DNA of 64,000 nucleotides from Patiria miniata (GCF_015706575.1 NW_024037062.1:3034811-3098810), one strand, 5' to 3'; counted from the first letter of the stretch, positions 22,691 to 36,212 are shown. Translations and numbers: made by a program. The notes: generated by a model not told the origin, from the sequence alone.

Positions 22691-24114
22691 GTGCGTTCGT
22701 TTAGCTCACCCGGGTCGACACGGGTAAAGGCAGACGGGTCAGCCACGACAGCCGGGCTGGCTATCGCTAATCGAACAACCGCTGGTCATTACGATCCTCA
22801 CGTGACGTCCTTAGCCGTGGCCGTAGCCACTGAGAAAGCGCCCGTTTCGGATTGGGTCTTATTTTGAGATTTACTGCTTTTGCAAAACTCAAAAACGTTG
22901 GGCTGAAATTATAGCCTCAAAAGTCAAAATGATTATCGTCAGACCCCTAAAAGCTGCGCGCTCCTATTTCTGCGCACTCGCCTTTAAGTTATATTTTGCA
23001 AGGTATGCATCCTAACAAAATATATATATACTTTTCACTGGTATCGTTGATGCACGAACTTTAACCAGCAGCCGAAAAAATGTGGAAATTGATGGCTTTC
23101 TCTGGAATTCAGGCAAAATATGAAAACAATCTGCTTTTGACAGCTAACTACAAATGCAGGCATGCAGATGCTTCCGGGCCTGCAGAACTTGAAGTCGAAA
23201 ATATGACCGTACGGTGACTTTTATTGGTCTACCACTGTCGTCAGTATTATAGTTAAGATGTCATAGATAAGACTTTGCACAGGTTTTACAGGGGTGTATA
23301 AAACTTACAGTGCAACCAAAAAGACACTTCTTATATTATTTTGGATTTTTTGGTCAAAACTTTTAAAATCTGACATCTTGAAAATTGTCTCTGTTGATTG
23401 GGATGATCAGAATAACAATATTATTGGGATCTACATTATTTTAATAGATGAATATTAATTTAAAAAATTATTTATGTAAATATGTAAATAAAGACCTTTG
23501 TAATTATTCAACCATTAGGATATTGACATTTAATCTTGAAATTATGAACGTGTATTGGCATTGGAAAAAAAGAAAGGAAAAAGAAAGAAAATATGTTTGA
23601 AAAGCTCTAAGTTGTTTAAAAAAATGTTTATATCGAGTTACATGGTCCAGACAGCACAGATTTTGGATGAAGCATCCAAAACTGCATGCTTTGGAATTCC
23701 CTGGTTGTCGCCACAAATGAGATTTCGCTTTGTTAATCGGTATGGTGGATGATTGTAAGCCAACAATGTAAGTTTCGTTGAGGCGGAAAAGAGTGGTTGC
23801 TTTGCTACCTTTATACCTGGTTGCAAAGCCTAGTGCGCAGAAATAGGAGGATCGTCCAGAATACCTTTAGACTTGAAGTCAACTTTTAAGTCCACTTGAG
23901 ATTTCTGCTGTCCGGCCGCCATTGTCCGTTTCTAGGGAATGAACACATGCGTGACGTACTGCCACCAGTGAGACTCTGCTCCACGGGCAGGGTCTGTGGC
24001 TGACCCGGGTCTGTGGCTGGTACGTCAGACGGCGCTATAGGATCTTTGGTCAGAGCTAATCGAACGGCAGGGGTGCTGACCCGGTGTCAAACCGGGTGAG
24101 CTAAACGAACGCAC
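22691..24114. mobile_element. DNA transposon remnant with GTGCGTTCGTTTAGCTCACC TIRs
   Basis: The ends GTGCGTTCGTTTAGCTCACC and its exact reverse complement (24095-24114) bound 1.4 kb. A second inner inverted pair, CTCCTATTTCTGCGCACT (22963-22980) and AGTGCGCAGAAATAGGAG (23831-23848), suggests nested or layered arms. No transposase frame was found, so it looks non-autonomous. The target duplication is unclear. Confidence 0.7.
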
Positions 24115-24484
24115 GTGTACGTAAACTGCATGCAGCTGCATGCCACGTTTAAAAAAAAAAAAATAGGCGCTCGCTTCAAGTTTTATCAAGCAGACTCGTT
24201 CCCAGTCCCTCAAGTTCTGGAGTAGAGAAGCAGCAATCATAAACAGATGATGGCCACTTTTCGGCTGCCTAAAAAACAATCGACTTTTTTCAGCTACGTG
24301 AAAGCATAGAATGGAAACTTCGAAAACGTTCGATCTGATTTTCTGCTCAACAGTAGCAGATGGGGGAGCCTTTAGTCAAGGCCACGCGGCTACCCGGGCA
24401 CGTGCCGCACCCTTAATGCCGGTGTCATATGAAAATCAGGCTCGTATGAAAATCGGACTCTTTTTCCCTTTTATTGGTTAAACC

Positions 24485-25120
24485 TGTTGGGTCAGAATGT
24501 TTCGTTTGTGTAATATGCTAATTAGGTTAACTTGTTGTGTATCTGTATTCTTCGTCAAGAGAGGGCGCTATTGCACACCACCCTAAAACAAGTCAGTTGG
24601 GTTAAAACGTTTAGATAACGTCAAACTTTTCATGTCAACGTCACTTTTCGTCACGCAATTTGTTGTTTTGGACAGCCCAAAGTCGTAAGTTTAATAATTT
24701 CTAAATCCTTTTATATGATTGTAAGACATATATAGAACATGGCCATCTAGATATTTGTGGGATAAAAGTAATATTTCTGGGTTAATTTATTGGGGAAACT
24801 TTGTGTAAAAGTGTCATGTAAAAATGTGTGCATATAGACTTTAATATACAACATTACATGGGATTCGCACATGTCTACAGCTAATTTACCACTAACTGGA
24901 CATTTGTAATATTGTTTTTGTGTATCAATCCTGATTTGTATTTGTTATTCTTTGTTTTGTTTATGTAGATTAAACCGTGTTACGTGTTACGTGCTTCATG
25001 CTTCATGTTTCGTGTCTACGTGATTAAAGATGCGAGTATACTGTTGCTGATACATGATTGTGTACTAGTCATTCGTCATTAAGTCAAGTTCACTGGAACT
25101 TTTAAGTGCCATCCTTTACA
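24485..25120 (+). repeat. 5' LTR of BEL/Pao element
   Basis: 636 bp, TG...CA ends; pairs with 31085-31718 at about 99% identity by eye. The flank AAACC precedes it. Confidence 0.93.
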
Positions 25121-28100
25121 TGAGTTTAATGACTGGGCTTTATAAGATTTGGACATTGTCATGAGTACTACTGAGACAGGAACGTCACGTCACGGTGAAA
25201 GCCGTTCAGCATCGGAGCATGGGGCCACATCAGACACCGGTGGACATGATGACCTCATTCGTCCACAAGATTCTGTGAGTCAATGCAGGTCAAAGGTCAG
25301 CAGGACATCAACATCAGTGACCGGTGCCAGAGTGAAAGCAGCTGCCAGAAAGGTTGCTTTAGAAGCAGAAGCGGCCATGTTGCATCAGCTGCAAGCCCTT
25401 GAAGACGAAGAGTTAAAGCTTCATCAAAGAAAGAGACACTTGGCCCTGCAAACAAAGTTGGCTATGGCAGAAGCGGAGGAGGCTGTGTATGCACTTAACG
25501 ACAGCAATGAACATTGCGATACCTTCTCAGTACACGCATCAAACAACAGTGAAGTGCAGATTGCGACACCCCCACAGAGTACACCTGAAGTAGTGGATAC
25601 ATCTCCAGCATGTCAAACCACGAAGTTGGAGTTCGACGGAATGAAGGAACCAGATACGAAGCCAGAGGCTGAGACGACAGTGGATCCAAACAAGACATCA
25701 GAACCGGACAAGACAGTGGATCCAGTCAAGACAGCAGAACCTGACAGCGCGCACAAGAACAGTGAAACAACGGTTCTTGAGCTGGTGCAGCAGGGTCAAA
25801 AGCAGCAACAACGGCTGCTTGAGGTGATACAGCTGCCGAAAGCAGAACTTTTGACATACGATGGAGATCCCTTGCAGTATTGGGCATTCATAAGATCCTT
25901 TGAGAACAGTGTGGACAACTCCAATTTGGAGGACAGTGCTAAGTTGATTCGGTTGTTACAGTACTGTACTGGTAAGGCAAAGAAAGTGATACAGTGTTGT
26001 TCTGTGATGCAGCCACTTGAAGGGTATAAGAGGGCTAAGGCCTTGCTTAAGGAAAGGTTTGGTAACAATTACACGATTGCTGAAGCTTGGGTGAACAAGC
26101 TAACTGAGGGTAGTAGTATTAGCCCACATGACAAGAAAGCACTAAGAGAGTATGCAGATGATCTGAAAACCTGTAGGGAGACCCTTAATGCCATGGGTTA
26201 CATTCAGGAAGTAAATACTCAGACAGTGTTGGTTACTTTGATTGAGAAACTGCCAAGTTACCTCCGTAACCGATGGATCAAGCAGGTTAGGGTAATTAGA
26301 AAGAAAACGACAGGTCACCCCAAATAGGGGATTTAGTAGAATTTGTAGAAGACGCAGCTGAAGAAGCTAACGATCCTGTATATGGTGCATTGAGTAAGCC
26401 AAAGGACAGATATGTTGTAACAAACAAGAATGTTCCGAAGTCCTCTGTAAGTCGTTATAGCAAAGGTAGTTACACCATGATGACAAATGCCAAACCTGGT
26501 AACATGACATGTGTATTGTGTAACGGTAGTCACACCTTGTTTGGGTGTACAGAGTTTAAGAGTAAGAAACCAGAAGACAGATTTGAATTTGCTAGGGCAA
26601 CAAAACTGTGCTATAACTGTTTGAGACCTGGGCATATGTCAAATTCATGTACCTTAAACCGAGTTTGCTCTGTTGCAGGGTGTGGAAAAAAGCATACTAA
26701 ATTCTTGCACCGGATTAAAACCATCCCCGTAGGTCAGTTTACCCCAAGAACTGAGGTCACGACGGCACCAGCAGAACCAGCGGCATCAGTGCAAAGTGGT
26801 TTCACCGACACAGAGGTTGACACGAGCTGTAATGTCACAGGGGTCGGCGTGATGGGAGTTGCGTTGCCCATTGTTCCAGTCAAGGTCAAGGCCAAGGGTA
26901 GTGGTGTTTGCATCGACACATATGCGCTCTTGGACAGTGGGTCCACGAGCACCTTCTGCACAGAAGAGTTGGCGAAGCGACTGAAACTCTGCGGTCAACA
27001 GCAGCAATTGTCTCTCACAACGTTGGCAGGGGCAAACGTGCAAACAGCGACAACTGTCATCAGTTTGACAGTTAGCGGTATCGACTGCAAACAACCAGTT
27101 GAACTTCCGTTGGTGTATACAAGACGTGAGCTCCCTATCCATGATGCCAACCTGGCCAAGCAAGAGGACATTGAAAAATGGCCTCACTTGCAAGGTCTCA
27201 AGCTGCCACAGGTTGACAAAGGTCGAGTACAGCTTTTGATTGGGCAAGATGTTCCAGAAGCACTGATGCCATTAGAAGTCAAGAAGGGTGAGAGGAATGC
27301 CCCATATGCGACAAGAACAGAGCTCGGATGGTCGCTGAATGGACCACTGGGAATGGCGAACAAGCACACAGCCACATCCAACTTCATTGCCGCCGACGAC
27401 AGTTTAGAGAGACAACTTAAGATGTTCTGGAAGTTGGACACGACTGATTCCATTCATGATGACACCAAGGGGATGTCGGTGAAGGACAAGCAGGCTATTG
27501 CGATATGGGAAGAAAGTGTTCGTCTCACAGATGGGCACTACGAGTTGGCTATCCCATTTAAGAATTATCCTCCGCACTTGGTTGATAATCGCACTGTTGC
27601 GGAACGACGTCTTTTTTCGTTGGGCAAGCGGCTACAGAGAGACACACTACTGCACGCTAAGTACACTGAAGGCATGCAGGATCTCATCAACAACGGTTAT
27701 GGAGAAAGTGTTCCAGAAGAGGAAGTTCATCCCTCAAACAGCACCGTGTGGTATCTCCCACATCACCTGGTGTACCATCCGAAGAAGCCTGACAAGGTTT
27801 GCATAGTATTCGACTGTGCGTCTAAGCATGTTGGAACATCACTCAACGACGAGGTGCTAAGTGGACCAGATTTGACCAACAAGCTGTTGGGGGTACTCTT
27901 GAGGTTTCGGCAAGAGACAGTGGCACTTATGGCTGATGTCCAAGCCATGTTCCATCAGGTCAAAGTCACTCATGAAGAGCGAGATGTCTTGAGATATCTG
28001 TGGTGGTCTGATGGTGACAGCTCTCGACAGCCGAGTGTGTATAGGATGACTGTACACCCCTTCGGTGGTACATGGAGTCCAAGCTGTTGCACCTTCGCTC

Positions 28101-31084
28101 TGCAACGTACCGCTGAAGATAATCGAGCAGACTTCCAACCTGACACAGTTGACACAGTCATGCGTAATTTTTATGTAGATGACTGTTTGAAATCTGTCGC
28201 CAGTGAAGAGAAAGGAATTCAGCTGGCACAGGAACTCCGTAGTCTTCTTGCTAGAGGAGGTTTTAGGTTGACAAAGTGGGTAAGCAGCAACCCACAAGTT
28301 CTTGCGTCCATCCCCATCGAAGAGAGAGTGAAGGATGTCAAGGAGCTCGATCTGAACTACGAGGCATTACCGACCGAGAGCGCTCTCGGAATGCAGTGGG
28401 ATGTTGAACTGGACTGTTTTGGCTATAAAATCAGTCCCAGCGACAAGCCATTGACAAGAAGAGGAATACTTAGTGTCTGCAGTTCTATCTATGATCCACA
28501 TGGGTTTGTGAGTCCGTTCACTCTGAGGGCCAAGGTTTTCATACAGGATCTATGCCGAAGAAAGCTGGGCTGGGATGAGTCACTTCCATCAGAGCACCTC
28601 AACAGTTGGCAACAGTAGAAACAAGAACTACCCGAGATAGAACAGTTTAGGGTGAATAGGAGTATCAAGCCCTATGGTTTTGGAGAGGTAGTCAAATACC
28701 AACTGCACCATTTCTCGGATGCATCAGAAGTAGCTTACGGAGCGACAACTTATTTGCATATGACAAACTCGGAAGGCGACAAGCGGTCTTGCCTTCTTTT
28801 GGCCAAGTCTCATCTAGCCCCCCTGAAAAAGATGACTATACCAAGGTTGGAATTGATGGGTGCCACACTCTCCATCAAACTTGATGCGATGGTTCGTAGA
28901 GAGTTAGATGTGTCATTAGAGGATTCAGTATTTTGGACAGACAGCACCATAGTACTGCAGTATGTGAAGAATGAGGAGCGACGGTTTCTCACATTCGTGG
29001 CAAATAGAGTTGCAGTTATCCATAGCGGGTCATCACCCAGTCAATGGCATCATGTTGTGTCTAGGCTTAATCCAGCCGATGATGTTTCAAGAGGACAAAC
29101 AGCTGAGGAGCTGCTTACTAACAAGCGATGGCTCTATGGACCCGACTTCCTTTGCCTGGAAGATAGTGAATGGCCAAAATCGCCAAGCCTGAGAGATCTA
29201 CCAGATGAAGATCCAGAGATAAAGCCAGACAAGGAGGTGGTTACTGTATGTGCTGTAAACAAGATGGAACAGGTCGATGTGGTAGACAGGTTGTTGAAGA
29301 GGCATTCCTCATGGCATAGATTGAAGAAGAATGTGGCGTGGTTGCTGCAGGTAAAAAACTACTTGCGAGCCAAGGCAAGGAAGCAACCGACAGTAGACAT
29401 GCAGAAGCTACTGGCCGTAGATGAGATGACGAGAGCAGAGGATGCTATCATTTTGTATATCCAGAGAGAGTCCTTTTGTGAAGAGTTGAAGTTCCTCCAG
29501 AAGGACAAGGTAGACTCCAGAAGGTCAAAGGACTACATCAAGAAGACAAGTCCTTTATACAAGCTTGACCCAGTGTTGTCCGCTGATGGTATCATAAGGA
29601 TTGGTGGTCGTCTGAAGAACGCTCCAGTAGACGAGGGAGTGAAACGTCCGGCCGTGTTGCCTAAAGATCACCATGTAGTCACTCTGATTGTCAGACAATT
29701 CCATCAAGAATCGGGACACTCTGGAAGAGAGCACGTACTTTCCCTATTGCGTCAAAGATATTGGTTGATCAAGGCCAGGTCTACAGTCCGCAGTATTTTG
29801 CGTGATTGTTTTGGGTGTAGACGTCAATCAGCCACACCAGTCGAGCAAAAGATGGCAGATCTGCCATCTGACAGGGTCACGCCAAACAAGCCACCATTCA
29901 GTTTTGTTGGAGTGGATTGTTTTGGTCCGTTCATGGTTAAACCAGGTCGAAGCTTGGTCAAACGCTATGGGTGTATCTTTACCTGTCTAGTTGTTCGAGC
30001 CGTTCATATTGAAGTCCTACATACCATGGAAGCGGATTCTTTCATCAACACGTTACAACGGTTCATGTGTCGACGTGGAGAGCCGGAAGAGATCAGGTCC
30101 GATAACTGGTCCAACTTTGTGGGCGCCGAGAGAGAGCTTAGAGAAGCTACACAGTCCCTAGATCAGCAGAAGGTCAATGAGTTCCTCCTTCAGAAAGGGG
30201 TGAAGTGAAAATTTAATCCCCCTACGGCATCGCATATGGGCGGAGTCTGGAAAAGGCAGATTAGGACCACGCGAAAGCTGATGAATTCTCTCATGAAAGA
30301 GCAAACCATGTACGACGAGAGTTTGTCTACACTTATGTGTCTGGTTGAGTCTATCATTGGAAGGCCGATAACTACAGTGTCAGATGATGTGAATGACCTA
30401 GAGCCGCTAACTCCCAATCACTTACTTCTGCTTCGTGCAGGGCATGTCCTGCCACCTGGGGTATTCGACAAAAAAGATATGTATGGAAAGAGGAGATGGA
30501 GGCAGGTACAATAATTGGCCTATCTTTTTTGGAGAAGATGGATTCGGGAGTACCTTCCTATGCTGCAAGAAAGACAGAAATGGTTTGAGCCAAAGAGGAA
30601 TATCCAGGTTGGAGACTTGGTGCTTGTCGTTGATAGTGACTTGCCAAGAAGTAAATGGCTTCTAGGACGAGTTGTTGAAACACATCAGGGAGGGGACCAG
30701 CTAGTCAGATCAGCCAAGGTGAAGACAATGTCATCTACCTTGATGAGACCAGTCCAGAAACTTTGTCTTCTGGAAACAGTAGAAAGATCTGAAACATAAA
30801 TTGGTTGTTGGCCTCTACAAGTGTTTTTGTTTGTTTTATATTGTGTTTTCCAGTACATGTAGTTCCAAAGGTTAGAGTGTGTAGTACAAATAGCTGATGA
30901 TTCATATGATTAGATCCAGAAGCTTTTCTTTTGTGTGTGTATAACTTGTGTTATGATGTATAATTGAAAACCCTAAACCACCAGTGGAAGTCAACTTAAA
31001 GGGGCACTCACATTCTCCCTTATTTTTTGTATGATTTAGGTAAATGCCATTTTGGGGTTGGTTGTGACATTTAAGGGGTCGGGA

Positions 31085-31718
31085 TGTTGGGTCAGAATGT
31101 TTCGTTTGTGTAATATGCTAATTAGGTTAACTTTTTGTGTATCTGTATTCTTCGTCAAGAGAGGGCGCTATTGCACACCACCCTGAAACAAGTCAGTTGG
31201 GTTAAAACGTTTAGATAACGTCAAACTTTTCATGTCAACGTCACTTTTCGTCACGCAATTTGTTGTTTTGGACAGCCCAAAGTCGTTAGTTTAATAATTT
31301 CTAAATCCTTATATGATTGTAAGACATATATAGAACATGGCCATCTAGATATTTGTGGGATAAAAGTAATATTTCTGGGTTAATTTATTGGGGAAACTTT
31401 GTGTAAAAGTGTCATGTAAAAATAAGTGCATATAGACTTTAATATACAACATTACATGGGATTCGCACATGTCTACAGCTAATTTACCACTAACTGGACA
31501 TTTGTAATATTGTTTTTGTGTATCAATCCTGATTTGTATTTGTTATTCTTTGTTTTGTTTATGTAGATTAAACCGTGTTACGTGTTACGTGCTTCATGCT
31601 TCATGTTTCGTGTCTACGTGATTAAAGATGCGAGTATACTGTTGCTGATACATGATTGTGTACTAGTCATTCGTCATTAAGTCAAGTTCACTGGAACTTT
31701 TAAGTGCCATCTTTTACA
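31085..31718 (+). repeat. 3' LTR of BEL/Pao element
   Basis: 634 bp, followed by the AAACC target duplicate at 31719-31723. Confidence 0.93.
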
Positions 31719-31723
31719 AAACC

Positions 31724-32600
31724 CTCTCACGTGACCGGTCCCTCTCCTAATTATCTATGCATAAGCATGCGCAATATCACCAATAAGTCCGTATTTCATA
31801 AAACTAAATTGGTTCTTTACAGAAACGACACTTCCCCGAATAACTTATTTTTGTTTGCATTTTCTTTTCATTGTTAATAACATTCCCATTTCAGATCTTC
31901 CACACCACACAAAAAAAGCTTATCAAAGGGTCCATGAGATTAGTTTTTTCTTAGGAACACATTTTTGTCACTTTCCACTCCTCTTAAATATGTGAAAACT
32001 ATTTGACATCCCTTTTTGTTTCGCCTGAACTTTGAAAGAGACTATGCAATCACTTTGTCTTTCCGTATAAATGTAGTATGTATGTTTGTATGTATGTAGT
32101 ATGAATTTGTGTGTATATCTGTGGTATTTTGGTTAAAGTTTCGTAACATTGGCCTTATTTCCACAGTTGAAGTCCAACTGAAACCATACTGGAATCATAG
32201 ATGCAACATGGAAACCTGCATATGATAATGATGTCAAAGGTCACATACCAAGGTCAAAGGTCAACTGAGGTCAAGTTGTAAAATAGGCTGAATATGTAAA
32301 ATGGGTCTCATTGATGACAAATTGAAGACCAAGAGGAACCAAACTTGGGTAGTTTATGCAACATGCCAACCTTCATATGATAATGATGTCAAAGGTCACA
32401 TACCAAGGTCAAATGTCATCTGAGGTCAAGTTGTAAAATAGGCTGGAACCAAACTCATTGCAACCTTCATACTGATAAGTCACTTTATAAAGATAATCGT
32501 AAAAGCAGGCGAGACGCATGGTTCGAGAACCATGCATCTTGTTGGTTAATTTAATTCAGAGGTGCACTTCTTTAAACATTTAAGAATGTGCCATGCTTTT
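31724..32600. other. Intergenic, includes AGGTCA-rich tandem repeat
   Basis: Two repeats of about 185 bp cover 32198-32450, each with ATATGATAATGATGTCAAAG, GTCACATACCAAGGTCAAA and TGAGGTCAAGTTGTAAAATA. They carry several AGGTCA half-sites, including a perfect direct repeat with one base spacing at 32251-32263. A hairpin, GCATGGTTC with GAACCATGC, follows near 32517-32536. This looks like the 3' end of an unknown retroelement rather than a host enhancer. Confidence 0.5.
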
Positions 32601-32609
32601 CCGGACATT

Positions 32610-33675
32610 TGGGGGTGATATTTACGGAGCTCTGGAAGTGGCATCTGACTTGTTCATATACTGACTTATTTTATCTCAGGATTACGACAAAATACAGGCA
32701 AGATGACGACATCCTGAGATAATTTGTTAGGGGATGACGACATCCTCAAAGTAGGATGACGACATCTCGTCATAATTTAATATGGCATGACGACATCCTG
32801 AAAATAGGATGACGACATCTTAAGACAATCTCTTCTGGCACGATGACATCCTGAGATAGTTTATTAGGGGATGACGACATCCTGAAAATAGGATGACGAC
32901 ATCCTGAAAATAGGATGACGACATCCCGAGATAATTTATTAGGATGTGACGACATCCTGAAAGTAGGATGAGGACATCCTGAGATATCACGAGGTGCATT
33001 GAATCCATCTTGGAAGCGCACATGACCTCTCATCATCAAATAAATACCATGAATATACAGCGATATGATAAATGTTATACAAGCCGCATGTCCACCTGTG
33101 CGTTTTCAAGATGGCTTCAATGCACCTCGTGATAAATTATGTCGTGATGTCGTCATCCTGCTTCCAGTTTAGCGTCATCCCATAACAAATTATCTCAGGA
33201 TGTCGTCATCCTACTTTCAGAATGTCGTCATCCCATAACAAATTATCTCAGGATGTCGTCATCCTACTTTCAGAATGTCGTCATCCCATAACAAATTATC
33301 TCAGGATGTCGTCATCCTACTTTCAGGATGTCGTCATGCCATAATAAATTATATCAGGATGGCGTCATCCTATTTTCAGGATGTCGTCATCCCCTGATAA
33401 ACTATCTCAGGATGTCGTCTTCCTCATTTTAGGATGTCGTCATCCCCTAATAATTTATCTCAGGATGTCGTCATCCTATTTTCAGGATGTCGTCGTCCAA
33501 TAATAAATTATCTCTAGATGTCGTCATCCTACTTTCAGGATGTCGCCATCCCCTAATAAATCATCTCAGGATGTCGTCTTCTTGCCTGTATTATGTCGTC
33601 ATCCTGAGATAAAATAAGTCAGTATCTGATGAAGTCGGATGGCACTTGCAGAGCTCCGTAGATATTGCTGTGATG
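32610..33675. repeat. 1.07-kb palindrome made of GATGTCGTCATCC tandem units
   Basis: The left arm (to about 33000) repeats GATGACGACATCCTGA every 20-45 bp. The right arm (from about 33120) repeats the inverse GGATGTCGTCATCC with AATTATCTCAGGATG spacers. The outermost sequences also pair (TACGGAGCTCTG near 32622 with CAGAGCTCCGTA near 33649), as do those next to the centre (CACGAGGTGCATTGAA with TTCAATGCACCTCGTG). The right arm has more units than the left. Non-coding; the basic unit is itself nearly palindromic. Confidence 0.85.
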
Positions 33676-34129
33676 TCATTTCAGAAAGACACTATTCAGT
33701 TTAGGTTTTTTGTTCAAATGTGAACCAAACAATATCACTAAAATTACTGCCATGATCACCGCAGAAAATAACATTTACAACAGCAAGATATCCAGCATTC
33801 TGTAAACTTTTTTGTGCTGAAATAGCTGAAACATAGAGATGTATTGCCTGATTTGACATCACACTTTTGCTAATGAATATGGAAATTGTCATTAGCATTA
33901 ATACCAAGAAGGCACAAAATACCCTTAAAATGGCAAAACGAAAATTGAAAATAAGGTTATATGGGACAAAAAAGGTGCATTTCAAGGATTGCATTAAAAC
34001 AAAATGACATTGCATGAGCCCTTTAAATCTTACTTTGAATGATTTTTGTCCGTGAAAACAAGATAGCCTTTTGCGAGTTCAAATGCAGACAATAACACGT
34101 ACGATCCTCAAACTGTGGTGATATGACAA
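33676..34129. other. No gene seen
   Basis: A/T-rich sequence with no supported exon. It lies between the palindrome and the decayed discoidin exon. Confidence 0.4.
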
Positions 34130-34275
34130 ATTTCGTTAAAATGGTACTGTGGGTGACCAGCACGCTCTGTGGTGAGCAAACCTGTAAAGGTAATTGTGCG
34201 ATTAAAGCCAACCTGAATCCGTTGCCTGTCGAGTATCAGATTATGTCACTACACCATGGTTGCAGGGTATCTTGT
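34130..34275 (-). pseudogene. Decayed copy of a discoidin-domain exon
   Basis: On the minus strand this stretch aligns by eye with exon 4 of the discoidin gene at 37520-37728. Shared blocks include CCATGGTGTA (exon 4: GCATGGTGTA), CAGGTTG, then GCACA, ACC and GGTTTG in the same order and spacing (exon 4 region WCNDDSTDNISPWIQVDF to TITGLITQG). The frame is lost and no flanking exons are recognisable. It is most likely the remains of a tandem duplicate of the discoidin gene. Confidence 0.6.
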
Positions 34276-34776
34276 TAAAATTATAGAAAAATTGTTATGT
34301 GATAACTATAGTAAATATAAGTAGACAAGCAAACCTCGTGTCCTTTTTCACCGACTATCCTATGTTACACCTGTCACTAACCATGAGAACAATGGACGAT
34401 CAAAAGACATAAAGGAGATACCGCCCTCCTAGGTAAAGTTGTTCACAATTATAGGCCTATAGGCACCTTCGCTGGTACGAGTTACCTATTGGTCACCATT
34501 ATAGCAATTCTTGTGTTTATAAGTTGCTTTCATCTTTTTACATGTACCAGTTGTGCTCGGCTAGCTCATGAGGGCCCTATTCATTGCCACTTGTATGGCC
34601 TTTCTACGCTTGGTTGGCAAACTGCATCTTTTGCCAACCAGGGGTTGCAAAACTATGGAAGGTCCAAAACTGCAAAATGAAGAAGACTTATACAGATAAC
34701 CAAAATATTATTTGATACTTGGAAATACAACATCGTCAACAAACCTGCAACATAATTTCTACACATGCCTTTTGAG

Positions 34777-34791
34777 CAGTGGCGTCGCCAA

Positions 34792-34850
<59 letters not shown>

Positions 34851-35211
34851 GGGGGGGGCACGTGCCCCCCCCCCCCCCCCTGGAAAACCTAGTGCCCCCC
34901 CGAGTGCCCCCCCATCTGAGATTTGGGTTGGTAAAAAAATATATATATATTTTGTTATATTCAACTCCCATCATCTGAGTTGGTTAAATAGCAATTTCTG
35001 GAGATATCTTCAGATCGAATTTAGCATCAAATGTGGCACCATTTTGCATCTAGCCCATCCTCCGTATGCGAAAATTTTCACCCCCTCCCCTTAGACCCCT
35101 CCCCCAGGACGGCGATCCGTATCCACCTAAGTGCCCCCCCCCCCCAATCAAATGCTGGTGCCCCCCCCCCCCCTGTGCCCCCCCAGACTGAAAAGTCTGG
35201 TGACGCCACTG
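34777..35211. mobile_element. hAT-like MITE with 56-base G-run
   Basis: The ends CAGTGGCGTCGCCA and TGGTGACGCCACTG begin CAGTGG, typical of hAT TIRs. The flanks (CTTTTGAG left, CTTTGAG right) suggest an imperfect 8-bp duplication. The interior has a G-run at 34792-34847 and several C-runs, and was probably hard to assemble. Translated Gly-, Pro- or Arg-rich frames here are artefacts of the runs. Confidence 0.7.
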
Positions 35212-36203
35212 CTGCTTTGAGTATACATTAAAGGCGTTATGAGGACGTTTTTTCTGGAAAAACAATGGAAAAATAGATGCCAACCCCGGCTTCAACTTAT
35301 GCGCTTGCGGCAGTTCATATTAAATGGCGTCAATGTTTACAAACAAAAGAAAGGCCAATTAACCTCGGTGAAGGGCAAAAACACTAATATTGATTCACAT
35401 TAAATTTCCAAAGTAAAAACGAGATCTGATCAGAATACCACTTTTAAGTGAACTCTCCATAAACATTCAGGCATATCTTTTTAAATAAAAAGTTGTATTT
35501 TGTTTCCAAATAGTGAAGTGAGCACAATATTTTACACCAGTGATACGATACAACGAGCTAGAAGCAGTGCATTTATCTCGCCAGTCAACCAGTGCAGCCT
35601 TGCTAGTGGTTAAAAAAAAACACGAGACAACAAACTGGTCATTCATGATGCTGAAAAGGTTTAAAGTAAAACTAAAAAGGATGAGATACCTGTTCAGGTG
35701 GAAAATGGAAAGTGGAAGGTAAAATGAAATTCTCTTGCTGTGGTAATTTTTGTGTGAAGGATGAAAAATTACTACTTTAAATAATTGGCATCTTCTCCGC
35801 AACCTTAAGTGCTATTTGTCATGATTTTTAAGTATTTGAAAAAAAAAGCTCTCAGGTTTATTCTGATACCCAAACATCAAAATCTACCGATCCTTTTTTT
35901 TAAGCCAAATGTTTTAGGGTTGCAGTTTTTTGGGGTCACTCTGTATATCTATCTTTTATTCGATCATATTTCGTTCGCGAAAGTATGCCTCTACATATAC
36001 ACAATGTGATAAAGTAAAGTGGCTTATATTGTCCCCATTTTCATAGCTATTTTAAAGAACTTCCGGGATTTGTTTTCTATATCAAGTCTTATCACTTTAG
36101 TTATTTGTCGTCTCTACAAACATCCTACATGTATATAAAAAAAAAATTCAACAACCTTAACATATTAATATTCACTCAATGAAAACATGTTAATCAATTC
36201 TAC
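35212..36203. other. No gene seen
   Basis: A/T-rich intergenic sequence; no supported exon, RNA or bounded repeat. Confidence 0.4.
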
Positions 36204-36212
36204 TTTAGAGCC

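Larger units (their letters stand above)
24485..31718 (+). mobile_element. BEL/Pao LTR retrotransposon, coding region broken
   Basis: LTRs at 24485-25120 and 31085-31718 start TGTTGGG and end TTTACA. The 5-bp target duplication AAACC lies at 24480-24484 and 31719-31723. Parts in order: gag-like region with coiled coil (about 25.15-26.3 kb), zinc knuckles (26.5-26.7 kb), aspartic protease (near 26.9 kb), reverse transcriptase with a YVDD box (27.7-28.6 kb), RNase H (28.7-29.1 kb), integrase with HHCC zinc finger (29.6-30.4 kb) and the C-terminal domain typical of BEL/Pao (30.5-30.8 kb). The domain order and the Pao-type protease identify the family. The coding region has about four breaks. The LTRs differ at roughly seven sites in 635, about 1%, so the insertion is recent. 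Confidence 0.93.

Noticed and set aside
25495-30665. Opposite-strand frames inside the BEL/Pao element
   Set aside because: They mirror the plus-strand retroelement coding region and have no independent support.
21268-33675. CRISPR-like regularly spaced repeats at 21.3-21.6 and 32.7-33.6 kb
   Set aside because: Repeats are short and variable, no unique spacers, no cas genes, arms are inverted copies of each other, and the context is animal nuclear DNA.
34712-35231. Gly-rich/Pro-rich proteins near 34.7-35.2 kb
   Set aside because: They are translations of homopolymer runs inside an hAT-like MITE.
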